Below are positions 22,926 through 29,719 of a stretch of 39,614 bases of DNA, one piece after another. Made by a program: the position numbers and the translations under genes. The DNA comes from an uncultured Bacteroidales bacterium (lineage in GTDB: Bacteria; Bacteroidota; Bacteroidia; Bacteroidales; Bacteroidaceae). Within the stretch, counting starts at the first letter, position 1; the number at the start of each line of letters is the position of its first letter. The notes beneath the pieces are model-generated. The model saw nothing but the letters and a program-made list of their open reading frames with translations, was not told the DNA's origin and did no database searches. The stretch spans positions 37,588 through 77,201 of the forward strand of contig CACYQI010000020.1 in assembly GCA_902776455.1 (NCBI GenBank), written 5' to 3'.

Positions 22926-23612
22926 ATGGCCATCACGAAACTTTGTCCTCTAATTTGTCTTCTAATCTTGCTTGTAGGATGCGAGAAGCAGAAGTATGAA
23001 GATTTTGTTGAGCCAGAACCAGACCCAACAAATACCATATCATACACAGATGGAGAAACCGAGAATATTGATGAAGGGCAAAACCTCTTGGTAAACGGAG
23101 GACTGGAGGAATGGGAAAGTTTTTGGTTACCAGAAATGCCTAAAGAGTGGTCTATCCCTTCCAATACCTATGTAAAACGAGACTATTCTACCCATTTTGA
23201 AGGAAAATGTTGTGCCAAGATGCAGTCTCTTGAAAAGGGCAAGACGGCAAGACTTGAGCAGAAGATACAAGTTACGCCTAATAGGAGAATAAGGATTCGT
23301 TTCCATTATGCCATAACGCAATGGAAAGACAAAGGAGCTAGGACTTATTGTTACTTCAGGACACGATCAGCCGAGTCGTCCACCATTTCTTCAGAAGCCT
23401 TGAACTACTTCTACGACGCATACACTTTGCGTATCATTCGAGGAGGAGGATATGGGCTGACATATTTCCCTCACGAGTTAAACAAATGGCTCACCTTTGA
23501 CGAAACGATAGAAGTACCCCCATCGGCCAATTATTTCGCCTTTGGAATCAATAGTTACTACGGAACTACTATCTTTGTGGATGATTGTTGGGTTACGAAT
23601 GTTTCAAACTAA
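22926..23612 (+). CDS. Lipoprotein with galactose-binding-like (jelly-roll) domain
   Basis: 228 residues from the ATG at 22926; a GTG at 22905 in the same frame is a weaker start because it would lengthen the signal peptide and overlap the mcrC stop. The N-terminus is a lipoprotein signal, MAITKLCPLICLLILLVGC, with the lipobox LVGC and an acidic stretch after the Cys, as expected for export to the outer membrane in this phylum. Residues 50-228 begin with NLLVNGGLEEW and are beta-rich, ending in a TIFVDDCWVTNV strand. This pattern is typical of CBM4/9- or choice-of-anchor-like jelly rolls. It is a secreted ligand-binding protein of unknown ligand. Its position directly behind mcrC, in the same A+T-rich segment, is unexpected for a restriction operon. 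Confidence 0.8.
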   Translation: MAITKLCPLICLLILLVGCEKQKYEDFVEPEPDPTNTISYTDGETENIDEGQNLLVNGGLEEWESFWLPEMPKEWSIPSNTYVKRDYSTHFEGKCCAKMQSLEKGKTARLEQKIQVTPNRRIRIRFHYAITQWKDKGARTYCYFRTRSAESSTISSEALNYFYDAYTLRIIRGGGYGLTYFPHELNKWLTFDETIEVPPSANYFAFGINSYYGTTIFVDDCWVTNVSN

Positions 23613-23676
23613 ACTCTTATCCTGAGCTGGAAATAATCGACCTCCATGCGCTCCAGTAGATGCCCCGGCGGAAATG

Positions 23677-23967
23677 CTATTTGCTTATCTTGAATCCCAA
23701 CTTCAGGATCAGTTTCAGCGTGCTGATGCTGGTATTGCGGTCGTAATCCTTTTCTGCCTCGGGGAGTTCGCTATAGGGAATGAGGCAGGGATGGGTTTTC
23801 AGCCTATCGCTACGTTCCGGTCCGTACGTCCATCCCTGCTTGACACGTGTCTCTGCCCAAACTTCATGCACATTCTCGGACATTTGTTCTACCAACATTT
23901 TCAACTCATCGGGCAACTCAATACCTGTGGTATCGATTGGTTTCGGTATGTATGCTTCTGCTTTCAT
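23677..23967 (-). CDS. Stand-alone RyR-domain protein
   Basis: 96 residues, almost entirely one RyR domain (the small repeat domain first described in ryanodine receptors). The signature is VHEVWAETRVKQGWTYG (about 34-50), then K-THPCLIPYSELPEAEKDYDR (about 58-78), then a helix LKLILKLGF. Prokaryotic RyR domains are known, for example in Bacteroides, and are suspected ligand-binding modules; their ligand is not established here. The C-terminus of the neighbouring 822-residue membrane protein carries the same motif (HNCLKPWQEL). The gene is convergent with the McrBC-lipoprotein operon. It is separated from the membrane-RyR gene by palindromic repeats and the short MITE copy, so the two RyR genes may once have been closer. 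Confidence 0.85.
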   Translation of the reverse strand: MKAEAYIPKPIDTTGIELPDELKMLVEQMSENVHEVWAETRVKQGWTYGPERSDRLKTHPCLIPYSELPEAEKDYDRNTSISTLKLILKLGFKISK

Positions 23968-24006
23968 GGCTTCGTTTAACTGAAATTCCTGAAGTTAAAG
24001 TGGAAG

Positions 24007-24125
24007 AGCCTCCTCTAAATCTCCCCAGCCTCTCCTAAATCCTCCCCTAAAGGGAAGGACTTCCCCCTCCCTTCAGTGAGGGGATGGGGGTAGGCTTCTC
24101 CTTTTAGGGGAGGGATGGGGAGAGG
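24007..24125. repeat. Cluster of G/C-rich palindromic repeats
   Basis: Repeated CCTCTCCTAAAT, CTCCCCTAAAGGG, CCCTCCCTTCAGTGAGGGG and TTTTAGGGGAGGG units form several possible hairpins in the leader of the RyR gene. The part near 24040-24080 closely matches a stretch found in frame inside the helicase gene at 34122-34170. Confidence 0.75.
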
Positions 24126-24221
24126 CTCCCCAAAGCTATCGTCCAGCACAAAGTGCTTTACTTCCAGCGCGACAGCGCTTAACTTCCTTTCTAACTTCAT
24201 TTATAATTTCCAAAACTTAAA

Positions 24222-24349
24222 GGTGGGTTCTATTAATTAATAAATTCTCTATGAATTATCTTTGTTTGCTCTTGTCTCTTTTCGGCATCTTTGCCTCCTA
24301 TCCCTGGAAACGTAGCTCAGCAATTCAAACCTAATTTATAGAACCCACC
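24222..24349 (+). mobile_element. MITE-like element, short copy (right boundary of the McrBC island)
   Basis: 128 bp bounded by GGTGGGTTCTAT and ATAGAACCCACC, a perfect 12-bp terminal inverted repeat. The flanks read TAAA on both sides, a possible 4-bp target duplication. It is an internally deleted, inverted relative of 19521-19775 and encodes nothing. It sits between the two RyR genes. Confidence 0.8.
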
Positions 24350-24362
24350 TAAATTAATTTGT

Positions 24363-26831
24363 CTATGACTTGAGGTTCAACTTGAAACTTGTTTCAACGA
24401 CACCGTAGTCGAAGACTTTATAGTCGTCGATATAGTCCACGGCATCCGATTCCTTATCGAGTTCCTGCCAAGGCTTCAGACAATTATGCTGTTTGGTCCG
24501 CTCGTCGCAGCGATGTCCGGTTTCATTGTTGACATATCCCATCATCTCGTGGGCGGCATTCCAATGAAGATGCTCACACATGGCAAGATTCAGCATCAGC
24601 TTGTTTTCTTCGGGAGAAAGGAGCGGATAGCGGATGCTGTCCTTCTTTCCTTCGCGGCTGGCTAATGCTCTCTGAGCAAAGTCTTTGGCGCTGGCTTCGC
24701 CGACAGCTTTTTGCAGGAGCCTGATTTTCGTCTGTGCATGGAGAGCGTTCGTGCGGTCGAGATTCTCTTTGCGAATTATCTTGCTCATGCGGTCCCACTT
24801 TGTGGCTGAGCCATTGGGCTTCATCGTCTTCCGATGCCGTTCTTCCCACGTCCCTTCGTCGCCAGCGGCATCAATCTGCAGGCTACGATAAGCCTCATAG
24901 TATTGTTGCCCTTCTTGCTCGAACTTGTCCCTTACTACCAGTTCGTAGGTATAGATGTTGGCGCTTTGGCCGAAGAGCACGATTGTCCTGCACTTCTCAT
25001 TCTCGTCTTTCCCTAAAATGAGGTTATAGTGGCGGGCTATCTCCTTCAGATGCTTGAAAGAGCCTTTTTCGTAGGCACGGACATAGATGCGGAAGTTGTC
25101 GAGGTTGGCACGTTTCCGGCGAATGTACCGAAGTATCTCTACGGCAATGGTCATGTTCTTTTCGTCATCTCCTATCGCCACAACGACATAGTTCAACGTC
25201 TCTGCAATCTTCCCGAGGATTTGCGTATGGAAGGCATTGGAACGATATTCGAAGGGATAGAACCGAATAAGGGCATGACTCTTCTCCTCGTCGCATTTCT
25301 CCACGTCAACTCCAGGTATTCCAGAGGCAAACTGCCCTTCCAGGTTCCTCATGTCCCTATCTACGACATAGCAGCAGAAGGGACTGCGATGGGAATCGGT
25401 GGCCGTTGCATCTTCGTGGACGAAAGCTCCGTATTCGTAGAGGAACTTCACGGCTTCCTCTCCTGTCTCGCCGAATCCCATTACCAGACCGACGAAAGGA
25501 GAGGATACGGTAGCGGGGTTATGGCTGCCCAATGGGTTTACGGTAACGAATTCGACGGGATGGTTCCTGACATCTCTCTTCAATTGCTCAATAGCCAGAT
25601 GCGAGGAGTCGATAATTTTGACTTCTGTCCGCGTTTCGTTAGCCAGCCCCAAATCCTCTACAATCCTATTCACCGCATTACGGCGAGCATGGCAATAAAT
25701 CGTCGTTCTGTAGTCCGGACAGGCTATCAGAGTGTCTTTAGCCAGTATAGGCACCGACCGCACATTAACTTCTTCCTCCTCCGACATGAGGAACACATGC
25801 AGCTCGGCATCCCTTTCCGTCCTCAGCTTCTCCAATATCTGCCGAACTGTCGTCAAGCCGATGGTGTCCCATATATTGGTTGTCTCTTCGTCCATGCTGT
25901 GCAAACTGCAATTGGCAATCGCCAAAGCATGCCGGTCGTCATCGGGAACATCGTGGAACGTCTTGCGCCGATGAGTGAACATACTCATGACGCTATTCCA
26001 TCCATCAGGCTTGTCGGCCTCCTTGTCTTTTTCTCCCACCAGATTCGTCACTACATAGACTACCACCCCGTTCGGGTCGCCATGCTTCGAACAAATGTCG
26101 TCTGCCAACAGCATGGAGGCATCGTTCATGCCAAAAAACAGATATACGTGATTCCGCTTCTCGTCTATCTGCAGATTCCGAATGTGCAAATACGCTAACA
26201 GACGGGACAATACCAGGCTCATTAACAGGATGAACGTACACAACGTGGCAACAAAGCAGGTGCTGGACAACAAGCCTTTTATAACCTCATGCGACTCCAC
26301 ACCACCTAAGACGTTGCCATCTATATAGGATGCAAAAAGCCGGAGAGAGCCTATGCCGGAACGTATGATGACATCTGCTCCGACATGCGGTTTGTTGTCC
26401 ACGCTAATTGCGATGAAGAAGACGACCCATCCGAAGCTCCAGACCCAAAGTATGAATTTAGCCATTAGCAGCAGATTGCGCTGCTGGCGGTATGTTTCGG
26501 GGACACGAGGGCCGACTTGCTGCCGGTTCTTCGAAAGCCTGATGCGTCCCCACACATCAGCAAGGACGAGGCAGGTGGAGGCTACGAGAGCCATTACGGG
26601 CAGGGCAAACCATATACCGAAGTCTTGCCCCAACGGGATGTTCCCAAAGCCGAAAATCAGCACCGCAAACGCAAGGACAGCACCCATCTTGTAGGAAGCA
26701 GGCCAATGCTTGAAGTTCGTCAGCCGACCATAACCCTTGCTCCTGACAACAAAGACTGCAATCAGGACGATAACAACCCCGACAAAAAATGTCCAATCAA
26801 ACAGACGGTCTTTCACGAGATACCAAAACAT
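24363..26831 (-). CDS. Multi-pass membrane protein with two Rossmann (TrkA-N/RCK-like) domains and a C-terminal RyR domain
   Basis: 822 residues. Hydrophobic segments at about 13-30, 49-68, 71-92, 121-143 and 186-214 give four or five membrane spans. They are followed by two nucleotide-binding-like Rossmann units. The first starts at 229 (VYLFFGMNDASMLLADDI) and the second at 446 (FVGLVMGFGETGEEAVKFL); both recall TrkA-N/RCK regulatory domains of potassium channels. Residues 749-810 form a divergent RyR domain with CEHLHWNAAHEMMGYV and the shared motif QHNCLKPWQELDKE. No potassium selectivity filter (TxGYG) is present, so an ion channel is possible but not shown. RCK domains bind nucleotides or NAD(H) in known cases. 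The gene lies downstream of the TIR gene and upstream of the small RyR gene on one strand. Its leader consists of heptamer repeats. Confidence 0.8.
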   Translation of the reverse strand: MFWYLVKDRLFDWTFFVGVVIVLIAVFVVRSKGYGRLTNFKHWPASYKMGAVLAFAVLIFGFGNIPLGQDFGIWFALPVMALVASTCLVLADVWGRIRLSKNRQQVGPRVPETYRQQRNLLLMAKFILWVWSFGWVVFFIAISVDNKPHVGADVIIRSGIGSLRLFASYIDGNVLGGVESHEVIKGLLSSTCFVATLCTFILLMSLVLSRLLAYLHIRNLQIDEKRNHVYLFFGMNDASMLLADDICSKHGDPNGVVVYVVTNLVGEKDKEADKPDGWNSVMSMFTHRRKTFHDVPDDDRHALAIANCSLHSMDEETTNIWDTIGLTTVRQILEKLRTERDAELHVFLMSEEEEVNVRSVPILAKDTLIACPDYRTTIYCHARRNAVNRIVEDLGLANETRTEVKIIDSSHLAIEQLKRDVRNHPVEFVTVNPLGSHNPATVSSPFVGLVMGFGETGEEAVKFLYEYGAFVHEDATATDSHRSPFCCYVVDRDMRNLEGQFASGIPGVDVEKCDEEKSHALIRFYPFEYRSNAFHTQILGKIAETLNYVVVAIGDDEKNMTIAVEILRYIRRKRANLDNFRIYVRAYEKGSFKHLKEIARHYNLILGKDENEKCRTIVLFGQSANIYTYELVVRDKFEQEGQQYYEAYRSLQIDAAGDEGTWEERHRKTMKPNGSATKWDRMSKIIRKENLDRTNALHAQTKIRLLQKAVGEASAKDFAQRALASREGKKDSIRYPLLSPEENKLMLNLAMCEHLHWNAAHEMMGYVNNETGHRCDERTKQHNCLKPWQELDKESDAVDYIDDYKVFDYGVVETSFKLNLKS

Positions 26832-27037
26832 CTTGAATAATTTACGATTTAACGATTTACAATTTACTATTTATTTACAATTTAGTTATTTAACCATTTA
26901 CTTTCCCCCTCTCCTTTAGGAGAGGGTTGGGGAGAGGCTCCTTTACTATTTATGTACTATTTAATAATTTAGTTATTTACAGGGCGGCGGAGCGTAGTAA
27001 CTTTGATTTTTCACTTTTCACTCTTCACTCTTCACTT
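26832..27037. repeat. Intergenic gap made of heptamer arrays and one palindromic element
   Basis: Directly before the membrane-RyR ATG come units such as ATTTACGATTTAACG and ATTTACAATTTAC. A CCCCCTCTCCTTTAGGAGAG palindrome follows near 26905, then more TTTACTAT units. The array TTCACTT, TTCACTC, TTCACTC, TTCACTT (27010-27037) contains the TIR stop codon. There is almost no unique sequence and no recognisable promoter. Confidence 0.85.
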
Positions 27038-28183
27038 GCGAAGCACTATCACATTGTTTTCGTCGCAGGGCATGTATATCGTATCTTTCTCCAACGAGAC
27101 AGATGACTTCACTGGGTATGCCGTCTTCTGGGACTCCAGCGGAACAAATGCGGAGTACCGCCCTTCCGCATCCGAAACAACGCTCTGTCCTGCTATCTCG
27201 ATTTCGACGTCGGAAACCGTTTCTTCCGCTTCCGCATTCCACAGACGGAAATGCACGTCGCCATAGACCCGCTCATCGCGGTGGACTGGGATGACGATGA
27301 GTTCCGACAGCACGACGGTCGTATCGACGGGCAAGAAGCTGTGCTGGAGTTTCGTATCGATGATTGTCGTGGTGATGTGTACTTCCTCGCCGATGAAACG
27401 ATGAGGAATGTTGGCAAACAGAGAAGCGGATTCGAGCGAATGAATGGTGTCTGTCTTTGTCTCGTTGTCGAGTGTCAGAGTTACAACAACATCTTGCAGC
27501 GGCGGCAAGGCGGGATTGTGAAGCGAGACTTCCTCCAGCTTCACTTCTACGTCAACGGGCTGATTGACGGCCCAAGCTCCGACCAAAGCCGCCAGTACTA
27601 CAATGCCGCCCACCAGCCATGCCGTCAGCTTCTGAATAAGCAGCCGCCTGTGACGTCGCCATATAGCATCAAATTCAACGCCCAGCAACTTGGAGATGAG
27701 CTGCACGTAAGCACGCTCTCGGTTTATCCAAGGCCAGCGGTAAATCTTCTCGTGTATGTTTGCCCCGAGGATTTCGGGCAATCCGAGCGTCTCAACGATA
27801 GGGTTGAAGCATTCCGTGTCCGGATTCCCGCTATGAGGATGGCCGTCAACGATGAAAAAGTGTATCTGCTTCGTGCGTCCCAGCTTGTGGAAGAATGCTA
27901 TCTCCCTGCCTACCCATTCCGACTTTGCCGAATGGGGAGAGCAGATGACGATAAGGTTCTTGCTGGCCTTCAGTCTTTCCTGCAGTTCCTCGGTCAATCC
28001 TCCTGGCTGAATGTCGGTAGGGGCAAAGAAAACGGGTTTTATCGGTGTACGCTGCCATCCATGCTCGTTGCACAGCGTAGCGGGCATCCTGTAGTGCTCC
28101 AGCTTCCGCTGCAAACGCTTGCCCCATTCCGTGTCCTTGGAGCTATAGCTGATGAAAGCGAAGTATTTGAATTGTTGTTCCAT
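27032..28183 (-). CDS. TIR-domain membrane protein with periplasmic beta-sandwich domain
   Basis: 383 residues. An N-terminal TIR domain covers about 1-115. It shows FAFISYSSKDTEW, the BB-loop region around PTDIQPGG, and SEWVGREIAFF with E94 at the place of the catalytic Glu of NAD-cleaving TIR enzymes. A linker (115-185) with WPWINRERAYVQLISKLLG is followed by one membrane segment at about 187-207. A C-terminal beta-rich region (208-383) contains LWNAEAEETVSDVEIEIAGQ and SDAEGRYSAFVPLE, which looks like a carboxypeptidase-regulatory or Ig-like fold. By topology the TIR is cytoplasmic and the C-terminus periplasmic. TIR enzymes hydrolyse or cyclise NAD in antiviral systems. It lies upstream of the membrane-RyR gene on the same strand. 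The stop codon lies inside a heptamer array and the ATG follows another array. Confidence 0.85.
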   Translation of the reverse strand: MEQQFKYFAFISYSSKDTEWGKRLQRKLEHYRMPATLCNEHGWQRTPIKPVFFAPTDIQPGGLTEELQERLKASKNLIVICSPHSAKSEWVGREIAFFHKLGRTKQIHFFIVDGHPHSGNPDTECFNPIVETLGLPEILGANIHEKIYRWPWINRERAYVQLISKLLGVEFDAIWRRHRRLLIQKLTAWLVGGIVVLAALVGAWAVNQPVDVEVKLEEVSLHNPALPPLQDVVVTLTLDNETKTDTIHSLESASLFANIPHRFIGEEVHITTTIIDTKLQHSFLPVDTTVVLSELIVIPVHRDERVYGDVHFRLWNAEAEETVSDVEIEIAGQSVVSDAEGRYSAFVPLESQKTAYPVKSSVSLEKDTIYMPCDENNVIVLRK

Positions 28184-28192
28184 ATTTAGGAG

Positions 28193-28245
28193 AGGTTAGG
28201 GGTTAGAGGTTAGGGGTTAGGGGGTAGGGGGTAGGGGGTAGAGGT
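28193..28245. repeat. Heptamer array (GGTTAGG/GGGGTAG)n upstream of the TIR gene
   Basis: Seven-bp units (GGTTAGG, GGTTAGA, GGGGTAG) run up to 8 bp from the TIR start codon. They resemble telomere repeats by chance of composition, but the period is 7 and the locus is not a chromosome end. A second array of this class lies at 32127-32164. Confidence 0.8.
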
Positions 28246-28978
28246 TCTTCGCTTCGCTCAGGCGCAGGCGGAAAGAGGATTGTTGGGGATGCTGAGGGGT
28301 CAAAGGTATTTCTCTAACCTCCCCAGAACTCCCTTAGATGGGGTCTTTTTTCTTTTTGCACCGCAAAGATACAAAGAAAAACAGAAATAAAGAAATTAAA
28401 AGGGGAAAATGATAGTTAGTTTAGAGTTTAGAGTCTGTTTGGAAAGTTTAGAGTTTAGTGTTTAGAGTTTAAAGTCAGTTGGAAAGTTTAGAGTTTAGTG
28501 TTTAGAGTTTAGAGTCAGTTGGAAAGTTTAGAGTTTTGGGGTTTAGAGTTTTTTAGTTTTGAGTTTTTAGTTTGGCGTTGAGTGTTTTGAGTCTGTTTGA
28601 ACTCTACACTTGCGCGAAGCGCTACTGACTCTCAACTTTATACTTTCAATTTTCAGCCTCTCCCCAACCCTCTCCCCAGCCCTCTCCTTAAGGAGAGGGG
28701 GGAAAGCCGCGAGATAGAGATGTAAATGCTTAAATTGCTAAATTGTACATAAATCGTAAATTGTAAATTGTCAAATTGTAAATTTCGTAGGTCCGTTAAA
28801 TCCGTGGTCCTATATCAATTCATAATTATTAATTATTTGTGTGGTAGTCATCTGTTAAATCCGTTAAATCCGTGGTCATTATTCAATTCATCATTCATAG
28901 TTTTCCGTGTTTTCCTTGTGAGACACCCCACCCCTAGCCCCTCCCCTGCGAGGGGAGGGGAAGGGAGGCGAAGGGTGT
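28246..28978. repeat. Gene-free repeat region: (GTTTAGA)n arrays, palindromes and short dispersed repeats
   Basis: No gene is supported. GTTTAGA/GTTTAGT units with degenerate neighbours dominate 28419-28590. A palindromic CTCTCCCCAACCCTCTCC block lies near 28656-28700, followed by ATTGTAAATTGT heptamer-like units to about 28785. TCCGTTAAATCCGTGGTC is present near 28792 and recurs near 28860. The block at 28923-28962 is the CCCCACCCCTAGCCCCTCCCC palindrome family seen at the window start. Confidence 0.75.
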
Positions 28979-29583
28979 GTTTGTCAGAACTTTTCGCAGT
29001 GGGGCGCGTTCTGGCGGCGTTTTTTCGTTGTTGTGGCACTTTGGTCCACCGAAGGCGGGAAATGGGCTTAAATCGAATGGGCGCTGAGAATCAAGTGGTT
29101 GGAAAGGGGCGTTTTGGTGAGGGGAGATAAGAAAGTGTCAGGTCGGCATGGCATGCTGACAAACGAAACAAAGAATGAAGGGGAAAATTGAAAGTTGAAA
29201 GGGGAAAGTTAACGTGGAGGAAAAGGCGACACAACGTGGAGAATTGGCCGACACAACGTGGAGCGTCGGAAAGAAGCACACGAAGCTTCTCTCCGAGCGA
29301 CTGCCGGAGGTGGATTTTCCTGTAAAGAATTTTCGCCGGTATCAGTAGGGGGAAGCGGCGGAACAGCCTCTCCCCAGCCCTCCCCCCATCGCCTTCGGCG
29401 AAGTGAAAAGTGAAGAGTGAAGAGTGTAGAGTTTGCTACCGCCCTGTAAATAATTAAATTACTAAATCGTAAATAAATTGTAAATTGTAAATCGTCAAAT
29501 CGTAAATTATATAGGATTGTCAAATCGTAAATTATTCTTCACTTTTCACTTCGCCGAAGGCGACCTTTCTGTGTTTTCCGTTA
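28979..29583 (+). repeat. Composite repeat of about 600 bp, copy A
   Basis: Collinear over its length with the reverse complement of 38850-39450. Landmarks in order: GTCAGAACTTTTCGCAGTGG; GGCACTTTGGTCCACCG; AAATGGGCTTAAATCGAATG; a heptamer patch AATTGAAAGTTGAAAG; GTGGAG units; GATTTTCCTGTAAAGAATTT; a TCGCCTTCGGCGA hairpin; a GAAGTGAA array; GCTACCGCCCTGTAAATAAT; and ATTGTAAAT arrays. No gene is encoded. Confidence 0.85.
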
Positions 29584-29648
29584 GAGTGAGATATGTACTC
29601 ACCATAACCCCTACCTTGACACATACTTTCAATTTTCATTCTACAATT

Positions 29649-29719
29649 TCAACTTTTCAACTTTCAATTTTCAACTTTCAATTTTCAACTTTCAATTTTC
29701 AACTTTCAATTTTCAACTT
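29649..29719. repeat. Heptamer array alternating TCAACTT and TCAATTT, overlapping the TPR gene 3' end
   Basis: Ten 7-bp units, largely alternating TCAACTT and TCAATTT with one 1-bp slip at 29656. The TPR gene stop codon (29699-29701) and its last six codons (KLKIES) lie within the array. Confidence 0.9.

Noticed and set aside
24363-26831. Potassium channel assignment for the membrane-RyR protein
   Set aside because: The Rossmann domains recall RCK units, but no TxGYG selectivity filter is present, so I call it only channel-like.
28193-28245. Telomere-like repeats suggesting a linear chromosome end
   Set aside because: The period is 7, the array is short and internal, and other heptamer classes lie nearby.
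28768-29130. 120-codon open frame, and the 83-codon frame at 39051-39302
   Set aside because: Both are within the composite repeat or neighbouring repeats, without conservation of a protein.
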